This document shows positions 6,145-12,781 of a stretch of DNA of 22,658 nucleotides, piece by piece; positions within the stretch are counted from its first letter, which is position 1, and the number at the start of each line of letters is the position of its first letter. The DNA comes from Clostridiales bacterium (lineage in GTDB: Bacteria > Bacillota > Clostridia > Oscillospirales > Oscillospiraceae), in assembly GCA_902363045.1 (NCBI GenBank), contig CABIYX010000043.1, positions 1 through 22,658 on the forward strand, written 5' to 3'. The notes under the pieces were generated by a model, which was not told the DNA's origin, searched no databases, and saw nothing but the letters and a program-made list of their open reading frames with translations. A program made the translations under genes and the position numbers.

Positions 6145-6897
6145 TCAGCTCACTCGCATATCCTTTGGGACAACCCCTAAGGGCCTTGTATGAACTAACA
6201 CCACTTCCCAGTACCCTGCCCGATAGTTGGCCCTGAAACTCCGGTGTCCCATCAGAGCCACATTCTGCTTCATAAATTCCTCATTTTTATCCGCAGCAAT
6301 CAGGAAATCCTCATAGTCACCGGCAACCCATCGTTCTATCCCTAACCTGGCAGCTTCCCATTCCCCGATTTCTGGGAAAAACTCTTGCAGTATCAGCTTC
6401 TTTGCCTGCTTTGCTGGAAACTCTATCGAATATGGGCTTTGAATCACGGTTTCCCATAGTTTCACTGATTCCAGTCTGCGGCCATGTTTATACCGATAGA
6501 TCTTTTCTGACGATACCACCACCACATAGCCGGAGTGCTCCTTCTTGGGCTTCAGCTTTCGATCCGCATTGGCCCTTTCCCTGGCAATACGCAGCAGGTT
6601 TTCATTCAACCCCTTCTGATAGGCGCTTTCGGCCTTCTCTTTTTCCAGCGCCTTCATCCATTTTTCTATCACCTGGTTTGCTTTTTGAACCGTCTGCTGC
6701 TCCCTATTCTGAGAAGCCCTTTTTTCTTCCTCGGCCTTTCTCTTTTCGTCCCTGGCCTTCTGCTCCGCCTGGGAGATCTCCCGCAAAAGGCCATCGTACT
6801 CCTTCAGGGTCAGGATCACATGGGTACACTCCGGGTCAGAGTGGCCACCGTCCAGCTCTTTATATCCTATCATCGTCTTTTTTACAAACTCGCTCAC
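6145..6897 (-). CDS. Coiled-coil protein downstream of the recombinase (replicon L), 250 aa
   Basis: Start GTG 6897 with AAGGAGG 8 bases upstream, 13 bases after the recombinase stop. Residues ~35-110 are a highly charged coiled coil (EQKARDEKRKAEEEKRASQN). The conserved middle (NLLRIARERANADRKLKPKK then EHSGYVVV) and the end (GYWEVVLVHTRPLG) are shared with the product at 16588-17364, while the coiled coil itself has diverged. There is no signal peptide or membrane segment. Constant pairing with the recombinase in both replicons suggests a joint role, for example accessory or directionality factor or plasmid structural protein. No named family is recognised. Confidence 0.78.
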   Translation of the reverse strand: MSEFVKKTMIGYKELDGGHSDPECTHVILTLKEYDGLLREISQAEQKARDEKRKAEEEKRASQNREQQTVQKANQVIEKWMKALEKEKAESAYQKGLNENLLRIARERANADRKLKPKKEHSGYVVVVSSEKIYRYKHGRRLESVKLWETVIQSPYSIEFPAKQAKKLILQEFFPEIGEWEAARLGIERWVAGDYEDFLIAADKNEEFMKQNVALMGHRSFRANYRAGYWEVVLVHTRPLGVVPKDMRVS

Positions 6898-6910
6898 GGC
6901 CCACCCCTCC

Positions 6911-7933
6911 TTACAGGCCCCGGATGTAGTTGTCGGCCACGACGCTGATCCGGTTATGGCCCAGGGCCTTGCTGCACACCAGCATGGCCACCTTGTCCAG
7001 CTTCCGCCCAGCCTCATCCTTCCGGCAGATATAGACATCGCTCTGATATTTCCGCCCACTTCCTTTGTTCACCCGGTCATAAGGAATCTCCTCAATGGCC
7101 CTGGCTTTCGCCTTATAAATGATTGTGGCGTACTCCGCCCGGTACCCATGTATATCGGCACTCTGATGGATATGCTGCCACACCTTTTCCTCTGCCGGTG
7201 TGCTTTTGATCCGTTCTACGATCTGCTCCGTATTCGGCCCAATAATGGGGCTCATACGCTCCCGTCCGCCCTTTCCGTTGCGGACATGGGTAAAGTAGTC
7301 CCCCTCAAACAACCGGGTGTCCTGGAGCATTTCAAGCCGCTTTGTATCAGCTGGCGTCAGTTCCTCTGCCGGCCGGCTTTCTATCTGGGAAATCTCCGCC
7401 TCGATCTCCTCCCTGGTAACCAGGTCTTTCCCTCGCAGCTCTCCCAGTTCCGCCCGGCGCAGGCCCGTCCCCTTGCAGAACTTGATCAGCTCGTCATTAT
7501 TGGTCTTTGAGAAATGCTTGTCTCTTACCCGGTCTCCGCGGCTCCGTTTGATGTCCTCCCGGTTCCGTTTTGGGGGCTTGAAGTAGTTTTCATCATCCGG
7601 AGAAATGCCGTACAGCTTTCCCATGGCCTTGGCCTCCAGCTGGACCGTCCATGCAGAAAGGCCCTGGTCCACTCTGGTCTGCAGCCACTCATTCACATAT
7701 TTTTTTGCGCTCTTCAAAGTGGTGCATTCCGGGTGATTTTCCTTGATGTACTTGATGAAATACTTTGTATGCTTCCAATATGACTTGTAGGTGTTGAAGG
7801 AGAAAATTTTCTCCTTCTCTGTTCCGTTGGCCACGGCTTCCTTCTTGCTCTCGCCAAACGCCTGCATCCCAGTCAAGCGGTCATAGGCTTGCTGGTGAAG
7901 ATCCTTGGAGTATGCCTTATTTCGCCGTCCCAC
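6911..7933 (-). CDS. Tyrosine recombinase/integrase (replicon L)
   Basis: 340 aa from GTG 7933; this start gives exactly the same length as its homologue and follows a purine-rich ribosome site. The N-terminal SAM-like core-binding domain (FNTYKSYWKHTKYFIKYI) precedes the catalytic domain with GLRRAEL (Arg159/160), GKGGRE (Lys221), HGYRAEYA (His262, Arg265), LGHNRIS (His326) and the nucleophile Tyr336 in NYIRG, four residues from the end. All catalytic residues are present. Probable role: resolving plasmid multimers or making and resolving cointegrates, given that each replicon carries one. Its upstream region contains a 24-bp element also found upstream of parA at 20900-21661. Confidence 0.92.
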   Translation of the reverse strand: MGRRNKAYSKDLHQQAYDRLTGMQAFGESKKEAVANGTEKEKIFSFNTYKSYWKHTKYFIKYIKENHPECTTLKSAKKYVNEWLQTRVDQGLSAWTVQLEAKAMGKLYGISPDDENYFKPPKRNREDIKRSRGDRVRDKHFSKTNNDELIKFCKGTGLRRAELGELRGKDLVTREEIEAEISQIESRPAEELTPADTKRLEMLQDTRLFEGDYFTHVRNGKGGRERMSPIIGPNTEQIVERIKSTPAEEKVWQHIHQSADIHGYRAEYATIIYKAKARAIEEIPYDRVNKGSGRKYQSDVYICRKDEAGRKLDKVAMLVCSKALGHNRISVVADNYIRGL

Positions 7934-7980
7934 GGAAACTTCTCCCTCCTTTGGCCGCAATTTTTCTATATATCCACTTT

Positions 7981-8004
7981 TCTATAAATCTATTTTTCTA
8001 TTTT
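7981..8004. promoter_or_regulatory. 24-bp AT-rich element upstream of recombinase L, shared with parA L
   Basis: Begins TCTATAAATCTATTTTTC and is identical over 24 bp to 21696-21719, upstream of parA in the same replicon. It lacks a match near recombinase R or parA R. Best guess: binding site for the replicon L RHH/ParA system. Confidence 0.55.
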
Positions 8005-8039
8005 TATAGTAATATAGATTTATCTTTTCGTTTCAATAG

Positions 8040-8067
8040 CTTATTTACATTATATACCGTAAATAAG
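8040..8067. promoter_or_regulatory. Inverted repeat with -10-like box upstream of recombinase L
   Basis: CTTATTTAC and GTAAATAAG arms enclose the minus-strand sequence GTATATAAT. The same GTATATAAT lies upstream of recombinase R (18468-18476), so this is a likely -10 box with an operator; no good -35 is visible. Confidence 0.4.
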
Positions 8068-8092
8068 TTAAATAAATTATGCTGTTTATATC

Positions 8093-8600
8093 AGTTAAAG
8101 CTAAGGCCGCCTCATGTCAGCTCCCCTCGGAGACTCGGCAATCGGCAAATACACTTTTTAGCGTCTTATGTGTGACGGTTTTGGGATTGCTCCCGACACT
8201 TTTTTGAACTGCTTATGTGTGCAGCCCCGATTTATTGAGATCTACGGCAGTTCGAGATCTGTCGGCACTTTTGTAGAGGGTGCAACTCTCCAGGAGATCT
8301 ACAGTATCCTGGCTACTATCAAAAGGTGGGGAGGGACACGATACATTTTGCTTACCCAGGCTTTCACAAAGATTACTTACTCTGGGGTCCATGGTGCGCT
8401 TTCCAGTTCACAAAGGTTACTTCGGCAAGCCCGCACACCATACAGGAGTATCAACCCTGATATGGCTTCTGTATTAGCAAACTGCTAAACCCCTGACCGG
8501 CAGCTCCCGGCCAAGACGCTCTGGGCCTAATTACTATTTACCCTCGCCCAGACGAGCATCAAATCCTGCTGCAGCATTCTACTGACGCCGACCGCAGCCC
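8093..8600 (+). ncRNA. Candidate large structured RNA (or structured DNA element), replicon L copy
   Basis: This ~500-bp gene-free block is conserved at 18484-18990 but not as protein: short frames lose register between copies. Hairpins are preserved with paired changes: 8290-8295/8307-8312, 8354-8359/8382-8388 and 8440-8445/8469-8474 each differ from the other copy by compensating substitutions. Two tandem hairpins (8162-8177 and 8209-8224) have different 4-bp stems, CGTC/GACG and CTGC/GCAG, but the same loop TTATGTGT. Several stems rely on G-U pairs only if the plus strand is the RNA; one stem (8290-8312) in the other copy favours minus. A conserved minus-strand promoter flanks its right end, so the strand is uncertain. 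Size suggests comparison with large ornate RNAs such as ROOL or GOLLD. Confidence 0.48.
8472..8559. repeat. 88-bp stretch identical in both replicons, first copy
   Basis: Exactly identical to 18862-18949 and the longest exact match I see between the two backbones. It contains the hairpins TTAGC/GCTAA, CCGG/CCGG and CTGGGC/GCCCAG. It could be a recombination crossover site or the most constrained part of the conserved block. Confidence 0.9.
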
Positions 8601-8628
8601 CACAAAAATACTCTTCTAACCCATCCTC

Positions 8629-8657
8629 ATACTACCATAAATAAATGAGGAAGTCAA
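8629..8657 (-). promoter_or_regulatory. Conserved minus-strand promoter at the right edge of the RNA block (L)
   Basis: TTGACT (8652-8657), 17-bp spacer ending TATGG, TAGTAT (8629-8634); TG one base before the -10 makes an extended -10. The matching site at 19064-19092 has TTGACA/17/TAACAT. It would transcribe leftward through the conserved block toward the recombinase. Confidence 0.6.
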
Positions 8658-8680
8658 CAGCATACGCAGGAAAATAACCG

Positions 8681-8726
8681 TATAACGGTTTACCCGTTCA
8701 TTATATAAACGGGTAAACCGTTATAC
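8681..8726. repeat. Large palindrome at the edge of the L backbone
   Basis: Arms ATAACGGTTTACCCGTT and its reverse complement flank a short AT-rich centre. The identical 17-bp arms recur at 19113-19158 with a different centre. Backbone homology ends here and cargo begins. There is no T run, so a simple terminator is doubtful; a recombination or protein-binding site is possible. Confidence 0.8.
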
Positions 8727-8831
8727 GCCACTGTTGCATCCAGGCTCTTTTTCCTGCTCCCATGTAAGATATAGCTCTTTTTCCTCGTCATATAATCGTA
8801 ACTACTTAATATTCTTTAGGAGGTCATAATA

Positions 8832-9470
8832 TTGAAGAAACCTAACTTGCCAATTATAATTCTCTGTTTAGCGATATGTGTATCTGGCATAGCAGCATTA
8901 TCCTTAAAGACTTTTCATACAGTAAATTCCACGACTTCTCCGTATTTACTCTATCTAAAGGTTCTTCAAGGAAATCAACAATTTTATAATGTAGAATCAG
9001 GTGATTATTTGGATATCCATCAATTGAAGGAAACTATCACTTCAGATAATCTCCCTTTTTCAATTCAGCAGTTTGCAATAGTAGACTTAACCCAAAATGG
9101 GATTAAAGATGTTGTCCTGCAATTTTCACTTGCTGAAAATAATCAAGCCGGTTTTATAATACTACATGATGAAAGCGGAACTATTTACAGCTATACCCTT
9201 GTCAGCCGATCTATGTCAGATCTAAAAGTTGATGGTACATTCATATTTTCCAGCGGAGCTTCAGATTGGGGAATTGGATCACTTATCTTATCCTCCAGCG
9301 GCTATGAAATCGAAAAAATATCATATTGCGAGTCTTCTCTATTCTTTGTTGATAAGCTCCCTGCAACACAAGCAGCCTTTGAAACTGCAGTTAGTCAGCA
9401 AGGCTTTAAGGAAAATGTTACATGGTACAATTTTACAGACGATAATCTCTCTCTTCTAACTCAACAATAA
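8832..9470 (+). CDS. Membrane-anchored exported protein, 212 aa, unknown family
   Basis: Start is TTG 8832, with AGGAGG nine bases upstream. Residues 8-25 (PIIILCLAICVSGIAALSL) form a signal anchor; the cysteine is not in a proper lipobox. The outer domain carries VDLTQNGIKDVVLQFS, similar to a single FG-GAP-like calcium-binding loop (DLxxNGxxD), followed by beta-rich sequence. It is one of the few plus-strand genes and converges on the lysozyme gene, sharing a terminator. Two copies of gctctttttcct 30 bp apart (8745 and 8775) lie upstream, with TATAAT at 8791-8796. Its position next to a cell-wall lytic enzyme allows an immunity role, but nothing in the sequence proves that. Confidence 0.72.
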   Translation: MKKPNLPIIILCLAICVSGIAALSLKTFHTVNSTTSPYLLYLKVLQGNQQFYNVESGDYLDIHQLKETITSDNLPFSIQQFAIVDLTQNGIKDVVLQFSLAENNQAGFIILHDESGTIYSYTLVSRSMSDLKVDGTFIFSSGASDWGIGSLILSSSGYEIEKISYCESSLFFVDKLPATQAAFETAVSQQGFKENVTWYNFTDDNLSLLTQQ

Positions 9471-9480
9471 TTCTCAGAAG

Positions 9481-9540
9481 AAATATTCCCCCAATGCGGT
9501 CTGTATATGATACAGCCTTACATTGGGGGAATATTTTTTA
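9481..9540. terminator. Bidirectional terminator between the convergent genes
   Basis: Arms around TTCCCCCAATG and CATTGGGGGAA (9486-9496, 9521-9531) with A/T tracts on both sides (AAATA before, TATTTTTT after) suit termination from either strand: of the 8832 gene and the lysozyme gene. Confidence 0.85.
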
Positions 9541-10524
9541 CAAGAAGTTATACCACTTCTTTGCGTTTGCAACACGCTCGCTTATTTTCGGAACTCCGGG
9601 CCGCTCATAGTGTCCACAGAAAATACGCGCTAAGATATCTGCGCTTTTATTAGATACCTTAAACTGGCTCGCCGTAAGAGTCTCGCTCGTTCCGTACTTA
9701 GATTGATTATTATCTGGCTTAAACCAGTTTCCAACCGTATTCATACTGACAATCAAATAATCCAATTCTGCATCCATTAACTTCTTTGGGTTACTGTAAG
9801 CCAGGCTATTAACAGCTTCAGCCGTTGCCGCACTGATAACTCCTTCTTTTTTGGCCCAGTCGATAAACAATTTTCCATCATCCCACTGAACCAATCCATA
9901 TCCCAAATACATATCATTCAGCGATTGCCATACAGCAGGGTTAATCGTACTCTCACTGTTCATATTTCCAAGAATCCCACAGATAGCATTCTTGGTGAAT
10001 CCTTTCTTCTTGAGATAATTATAGATGTACTCCGCATTTGTTTCCATCTGATCATCTCCCAAAGAATCCGCCCCAGAAGTAACTCTGGTATAAACCGTTG
10101 GCAACGATGTAGCCGTTACTTTCCACTGCTGCGCTTTCTTTCCGGCCGTCGTTGTCGACAGTTTCTCCCAGGAAACATCACTTCCGGACTTTGTGCCTCC
10201 TGCCGTTAGGTATCTTTCTGGGTGGGATTTCAGTCGGATATAATATACTCCCGTGCTTACCTTTTCAAAATTAACATAGGTGTCACTATTGCTGGTATAG
10301 ACATCACAATTCCATGTAGAGGTATTGGCATTCAGCATATAAGAAAGATTATTGATAATCTTAACTTGCTGATTGTTCCCAAGAGACGCAATCGACCAAG
10401 TCTGGTCAATCGGGCAGGATTCATCCCAAATATTTGTATTTTTACGTCCAGAAATCGGCCCAGAGGCTGCGATATTCAATAGCTTTCCCGTTCCCGCGTG
10501 TGACTTGATCTTGTAATATCCCAT
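9538..10524 (-). CDS. Ricin-lectin / phage-tail-lysozyme protein, 328 aa
   Basis: ATG 10524 with AGGAGG nine bases upstream. Residues ~1-145 match a ricin-type beta-trefoil (GYYKIKSHAGTGKLLNIAA at the start, QTWSI and QQWKV repeats), a carbohydrate-binding module. Residues ~170-320 match the phage tail lysozyme family: NAEYIYNYLKKKGFTKNAIC, GILGNMNSES (probable catalytic Glu), GYGLVQWD and the terminal RIFCGHYERPG. It should cleave peptidoglycan glycan strands after binding sugar. There is no signal peptide, holin or phage gene nearby, so export or release is unexplained. A plasmid-borne bacteriolysin is a fair hypothesis. -10-like TATAAT lies ~35 bp upstream of the start. Confidence 0.87.
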   Translation of the reverse strand: MGYYKIKSHAGTGKLLNIAASGPISGRKNTNIWDESCPIDQTWSIASLGNNQQVKIINNLSYMLNANTSTWNCDVYTSNSDTYVNFEKVSTGVYYIRLKSHPERYLTAGGTKSGSDVSWEKLSTTTAGKKAQQWKVTATSLPTVYTRVTSGADSLGDDQMETNAEYIYNYLKKKGFTKNAICGILGNMNSESTINPAVWQSLNDMYLGYGLVQWDDGKLFIDWAKKEGVISAATAEAVNSLAYSNPKKLMDAELDYLIVSMNTVGNWFKPDNNQSKYGTSETLTASQFKVSNKSADILARIFCGHYERPGVPKISERVANAKKWYNFL

Positions 10525-10635
10525 AGTAGTAATCCTCCTGTTTTCATTATAGTTTAGCACCGGGTGAATCCTCTCATTTGGTTAATTCCGCCCGCTTCTA
10601 ACACTCTTAGGAACCCCGCTTCTATAAACATTAGG

Positions 10636-10677
10636 CCAAAGGGAGGCCTCCCTTTGGCTCTGCACACGTGCAGAGCC
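10636..10677 (-). terminator. Two back-to-back perfect hairpins after the 120-aa gene
   Basis: CCAAAGGGAGG/CCTCCCTTTGG (10636-10657) and GGCTCTGCAC/GTGCAGAGCC (10656-10677) share a GG. They lie just past the stop at 10686. There is no T run, so termination strength is uncertain. Confidence 0.55.
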
Positions 10678-10685
10678 AGTTTCTC

Positions 10686-11048
10686 TCATTTTGCAGTCGC
10701 TGTAACAGATACATCAGGTTTAGCTACTCCATTGACAGTTGCAGACAAAACCAATTTATAGGTTTTCTTTGTTTCAACCTTACAGGTTTTTGAAATTGTA
10801 ACAGAGCCTTTCCCTGATGCGCTCCACGAAGCGATTTCCTTACTTCCTTGCATCAATGTAACTGTAATCGAAATTGCATCGTTGCGGTTTCCGCTATTGT
10901 ACTTTCCTACGCAGTATGCTGTTGTCCCTTCAATCTTTAGAGTGGGTTTCCCAGAGATCGCTTTCGTACTAATTGCAGCAGAGGTCGGAATCATGACAGT
11001 CGCCAGCAACAGCACCAGAAAGAATAGCGGTATAATTCTCTTCTTCAT
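10686..11048 (-). CDS. Small exported beta-sandwich-like protein, 120 aa
   Basis: ATG 11048 with GGGGGTG upstream. Signal peptide residues 1-24 (MKKRIIPLFFLVLLLATVMI then PTSA). The mature part alternates hydrophobic and Ser/Thr/Lys residues (KPTLKIEGTTAYCVGKYNSG; ISITVTLMQGSKEIASWSAS; TYKLVLSATVNG), typical of an Ig-like beta-sandwich with a single Cys. It lies 100 bases after the anti-sigma gene and could be a target or part of the sigma operon. Its ribosome site pairs with an upstream arm (see 11057-11117). The family was not identified. Confidence 0.78.
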   Translation of the reverse strand: MKKRIIPLFFLVLLLATVMIPTSAAISTKAISGKPTLKIEGTTAYCVGKYNSGNRNDAISITVTLMQGSKEIASWSASGKGSVTISKTCKVETKKTYKLVLSATVNGVAKPDVSVTATAK

Positions 11049-11056
11049 AAAAACAC

Positions 11057-11117
11057 CCCCTCTCTGCTTTGAGTAAAGTACACTTTCGCACTTATACCCT
11101 ACTAACGCAGAGAGGGG
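11057..11117 (-). promoter_or_regulatory. Leader hairpin covering the ribosome site of the 120-aa exported protein
   Basis: On the minus strand CCCCTCTCTGC (11107-11117) is complementary to GCAGAGAGGGG (11057-11067), which overlaps the GGGGGTG ribosome site. The closed form would block translation of the gene at 11048, or act as a weak terminator because GTGTTTTT follows. Confidence 0.5.
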
Positions 11118-11148
11118 ATGCTTTTCTTACACGATTCGCCAAATTTTT

Positions 11149-11853
11149 TCAATCAACCTGTAAAACGGAAGCTGCCATCTTTTGAAGTTCATTGCCTTCA
11201 AGAAATCCATCAATTATAAATTGCATCTTTGCTCCATTATCATACCATGTTATACAGTTGCTTTGCTCTGGATCTACAGAAATGTATAGATGTCCAGGGC
11301 ATCCGTTGACGCCAATTTCTGTGACCTCCATATTTTCTGCATCTATTATAATTGCAGAACCTTCCTCTACCCGCATATACTCAAATCTCAATATCTCTCC
11401 ATCCGAATTTTCATAAATAATTTCCGTGTTATTAGGGAGCTCTTGTGGTATTCCTATCCTGGTATAATCAAATGGGAGATCTATCACTTCATATAAGGGC
11501 AGTTTTGTAGAATCCGACTCTCCAAAAAATTTATAAATGATACTGCTCTCGTACCATTCTACAACCCAGTCAATTACAGCGGCTCTGACCGTCGGACTTG
11601 CTACCGTCAAAACTCCAAAGGGCAAAGAACACGTCAAGACGATTGTTGCTACTACCTTTACAAATCGCCTCCTATAATCTCTCTTGTGCCGCTCTGCCCA
11701 TTTATTGGGGTTATTCATCATTGCCATCATTTGTCGTTTGAAACGTGGAGATACCGAAACCTCTTTATTATTAGAGAGTTCTTCCGAAAAGTCTCTCGAA
11801 ATAGCTTCCAATAAAACCCCTTTAATAATAATATTTTCTTCTCCTTCCGTCAT
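11149..11853 (-). CDS. Anti-sigma factor with DUF4367-like domain, 234 aa
   Basis: The start codon overlaps the sigma factor stop (ATGA), tight coupling typical of sigma/anti-sigma pairs. Cytoplasmic residues 1-68 (LLEAISRDFSEELSN; SPRFKRQMMAMMNN) would hold the sigma factor; residues ~69-90 (VKVVATIVLTCSLPFGVLTV) form the membrane helix; the extracellular part from ~130 (FDYTRIGIPQELPNNTEII; GHLYISVD; ITWYDNGAKMQFIIDG) follows the DUF4367 pattern common in Clostridia. Presumed role: keep the sigma factor inactive until an outside signal is sensed. The pair identity is clear; the signal is unknown. Confidence 0.85.
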   Translation of the reverse strand: MTEGEENIIIKGVLLEAISRDFSEELSNNKEVSVSPRFKRQMMAMMNNPNKWAERHKRDYRRRFVKVVATIVLTCSLPFGVLTVASPTVRAAVIDWVVEWYESSIIYKFFGESDSTKLPLYEVIDLPFDYTRIGIPQELPNNTEIIYENSDGEILRFEYMRVEEGSAIIIDAENMEVTEIGVNGCPGHLYISVDPEQSNCITWYDNGAKMQFIIDGFLEGNELQKMAASVLQVD

Positions 11854-12374
11854 TTTATGTATCCCTCTTCTCTCAATTTTCTTATAAGCAGCGCCCGGCC
11901 TCGGTGAATCCGAACATCTACTGTTGTTTCCTTCAATGACAACGCCTTCGCAATTTCTTTAGTGCTTCGTTCTTCTACAAATCTCATTTCTAATACTGTC
12001 CGATATATATCTGGCATTGCGCGTATTGTATCTATAATTGACCTTGTATTATCATTTTCTAAATCAATATATCCTTCTACAAAATTTTCATCGAATTGTA
12101 ATTCCGGCTTTTGCTTTCTCAAGGCTGTAATAGCCTCATTCCTTACTATAACAACGAGATACGCCCCTCTTTTCTTACTCGGTACAGCTTGAATTTTCTG
12201 AAAATGATCTACTACACGTATCCACGCATTTTGAACGACGTCTTCTGCCGCATACATATCTTTTGGAAAATAACGCTTCGCCACGTGCAGCATCATATTC
12301 CCATATTGATTATATAAATCTGTAAATAGTCTCCTTTCCTCATCACTTTCCAGCATTGATAAAAAAATCAGCAA
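11850..12374 (-). CDS. ECF-type RNA polymerase sigma factor, 174 aa
   Basis: I keep the TTG at 12374 because AGGAG lies ~10 bases upstream and MLIFLSMLES is a familiar start for this clostridial ECF group; the internal ATG (12356) lacks a ribosome site. Region 2 (FTDLYNQYGNMMLHVAKRYF; AAEDVVQNAWIRVVDHF) and region 4 (MPDIYRTVLEMRFVEERSTK; IAKALSLKETTVDVRIHRGR) are both intact. The product should direct polymerase to alternative promoters, probably its own operon and possibly the exported proteins and lysozyme nearby. I found no repeated non-sigma-A promoter motif by eye. Confidence 0.92.
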   Translation of the reverse strand: MLIFLSMLESDEERRLFTDLYNQYGNMMLHVAKRYFPKDMYAAEDVVQNAWIRVVDHFQKIQAVPSKKRGAYLVVIVRNEAITALRKQKPELQFDENFVEGYIDLENDNTRSIIDTIRAMPDIYRTVLEMRFVEERSTKEIAKALSLKETTVDVRIHRGRALLIRKLREEGYIK

Positions 12375-12481
12375 AAGTTTCTCACTCCTATCTTTTACTG
12401 AGATCTATCAGTCCTATGATAAATAGTCTACAAGCCCATCTCGTAATAGCACTGACATCTTGAAAACGTAATTGTAGATAT

Positions 12482-12781
12482 TTAGACACAGTGCTTTTCT
12501 ATTTCTCCATACCTCTGAATTTCTGCCTTATGTTCCACACGGTATCCCTCCAACAGCTCCCCGATCAGTTCGCTCACGCTACGCCGTTGCACATAGGCGA
12601 TCTTCTGAATATCCTCGTACACGCTGGGTAGCACCGAGAGGCTAATCCGCTTCTTCAGCTCCCGATCCTCCTTCGGCCGGCCCCGCCGACCGGAGCTGGT
12701 GGCCGCCATGGGCGGCTGCTCCACGAATTTCCCAACGGTAGCGGATCTCCTGCGGCTCTCCCGCTCCTCCAGCTTACTCAT
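12482..12781 (-). CDS. Ribbon-helix-helix partition partner of ParA (replicon R), 99 aa
   Basis: ATG 12781, overlapping the parA stop by 8 bases. A basic, flexible N-terminus (SRRRSATVGKF; SGRRGRPKEDREL) leads into a C-terminal RHH-like domain: KKRISLSVLPSVYEDIQKIA then RRSVSELIGELLEGY. Small ParA (type Ib) systems use such RHH proteins as centromere-binding factor and repressor, with the disordered N-terminus contacting ParA. The probable target is the AT-rich repeat array at 13571-13615 and the similar array upstream of recombinase R. Confidence 0.82.
   Translation of the reverse strand: MSKLEERESRRRSATVGKFVEQPPMAATSSGRRGRPKEDRELKKRISLSVLPSVYEDIQKIAYVQRRSVSELIGELLEGYRVEHKAEIQRYGEIEKHCV

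Noticed and set aside
6145..7059. 304-aa version of the coiled-coil gene
   Set aside because: The first 54 codons overlap the recombinase C-terminus in another frame; GTG 6897 has an excellent ribosome site and matches its homologue.
6145..7933. A mobilisation relaxase hidden among the coiled-coil and recombinase genes
   Set aside because: No histidine triad or relaxase motif is visible, and the larger gene has full tyrosine-recombinase residues.
8168..8488. 106-codon plus-strand frame in the conserved block, with a similar frame at 18562-18867
   Set aside because: The translations agree for about 60 residues and then fall out of register between copies, changes do not favour third codon positions, there is no ribosome site, and paired stem changes fit a structured nucleic acid better.
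8745..8786. Two gctctttttcct repeats 30 bp apart as an AgrA/LytTR-type promoter
   Set aside because: Sequence and spacing do not fit known LytTR sites; noted only within the 8832 gene entry.
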